A stretch of DNA of 7,344 nt from JADFAK01 sp047615865 (lineage in GTDB: Bacteria; Bacteroidota; Bacteroidia; Flavobacteriales_D; Sanyastnellaceae): the NCBI GenBank assembly GCA_047615865.1, contig JBLHIB010000147.1, forward strand, positions 1 to 7,344, in the 5' to 3' direction. The position numbers and the translations under genes are program-made. The notes beneath the pieces are model-generated. The model made no database searches. It saw only the letters and a program-made list of their open reading frames with translations, and was not told where the DNA came from. This document shows positions 7,264 to 7,344 of this stretch, one piece after another. The number at the start of each line of letters is the position of its first letter. Position 1 is the stretch's first letter.

Positions 7264-7310
7264 GTATATGTGCAATACACATATTAGCACGTATTGTGCA
7301 ATACACATAT
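7264..7310. repeat. Two near-identical 20-bp copies with internal dyad symmetry
   Basis: TGTGCAATACACATAT occurs at 7269-7284 and again at 7295-7310, each preceded by GTAT (with one extra A in the first copy). The first copy is also an inverted repeat (ATATGTG, loop CAATA, CACATAT at 7266-7284). Between the copies GCAC at 7287 can pair with GTGC at 7296, and GTATTG at 7291 with CAATAC at 7299. The cluster ends 34 bases before the window edge, so more copies may lie beyond it. Confidence 0.6.
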
Positions 7311-7344
7311 ACAGTTGTTGCCACACATTAAAAATGAAAAACCT

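Larger units (their letters stand above)
6763..7344. other. Non-coding or decayed region downstream of the kinase operon
   Basis: No reading frame here encodes recognisable protein. The frames I read on + (for example from ATG 6823) stop early or give low-complexity peptides. A 68-codon minus-strand frame (7118-7324) begins inside the AT-rich repeats and looks spurious. The stretch contains a 14-bp GC palindrome (6805-6818), a 12-bp palindrome (7015-7026) and a repeat cluster near the 3' edge (7264-7310). No clear rho-independent terminator follows the kinase stop. Confidence 0.5.

Noticed and set aside
7118..7324. 68-codon minus-strand reading frame
   Set aside because: It starts within the AT-rich repeat cluster, has no recognisable motif or signal peptide, and its N-terminal residues are just the translated repeats.

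Overview
The window looks like a piece of a Bacteroidota genome, most likely a marine member of the Flavobacteriales. The basis is lineage style rather than a marker gene: secreted multidomain proteins, repeated short Cys modules of the GCTDxxAxNYxP...DDGSC type, thrombospondin type 3 (TSP3) calcium repeats, short type IX secretion (T9SS) C-terminal tails of the GRxxD...LLxYxxxDGxxKKV kind, and no clear Shine-Dalgarno sequences. No rRNA, tRNA, CRISPR array or intact mobile element is visible. All supported genes lie on the + strand.

Layout. (1) Positions 3-1784 hold the 3' part of a gene for a secreted CotH-family protein kinase; its 5' end lies outside the window. (2) Positions 1785-2051 are non-coding, with one weak possible terminator. 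(3) Positions 2052-2632 hold a decayed gene. A signal peptide, the end of an Ig-like domain and a T9SS sorting domain can still be read, but across several frames and stop codons. (4) Positions 2633-2861 are non-coding, with no convincing promoter. (5) Positions 2862-6762 hold three closely spaced genes that probably form one operon. They are a 104-residue secreted protein made almost only of two dockerin/EF-hand-like repeats, a roughly 293-residue secreted protein ending in a dockerin-like pair (overlapping the first gene through ATGA), and a complete 887-residue secreted CotH kinase. (6) Positions 6763-7344 are non-coding or decayed sequence with short palindromes and a 20-bp near-direct repeat.

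How the genes may work together. The two CotH proteins are clear paralogues with the same order of C-terminal modules, but their codons have diverged, so the duplication is old. CotH enzymes elsewhere are secreted or spore-coat protein kinases. Here both should be exported and probably attached to or released from the cell surface by T9SS. The two small calcium-repeat proteins encoded just upstream of the complete kinase are candidates for partners or substrates, but this is inferred only from gene order. The most interesting question is whether this is a cell-surface phosphorylation locus: two kinases, small dockerin-like partners and the remains of a further T9SS-exported protein.
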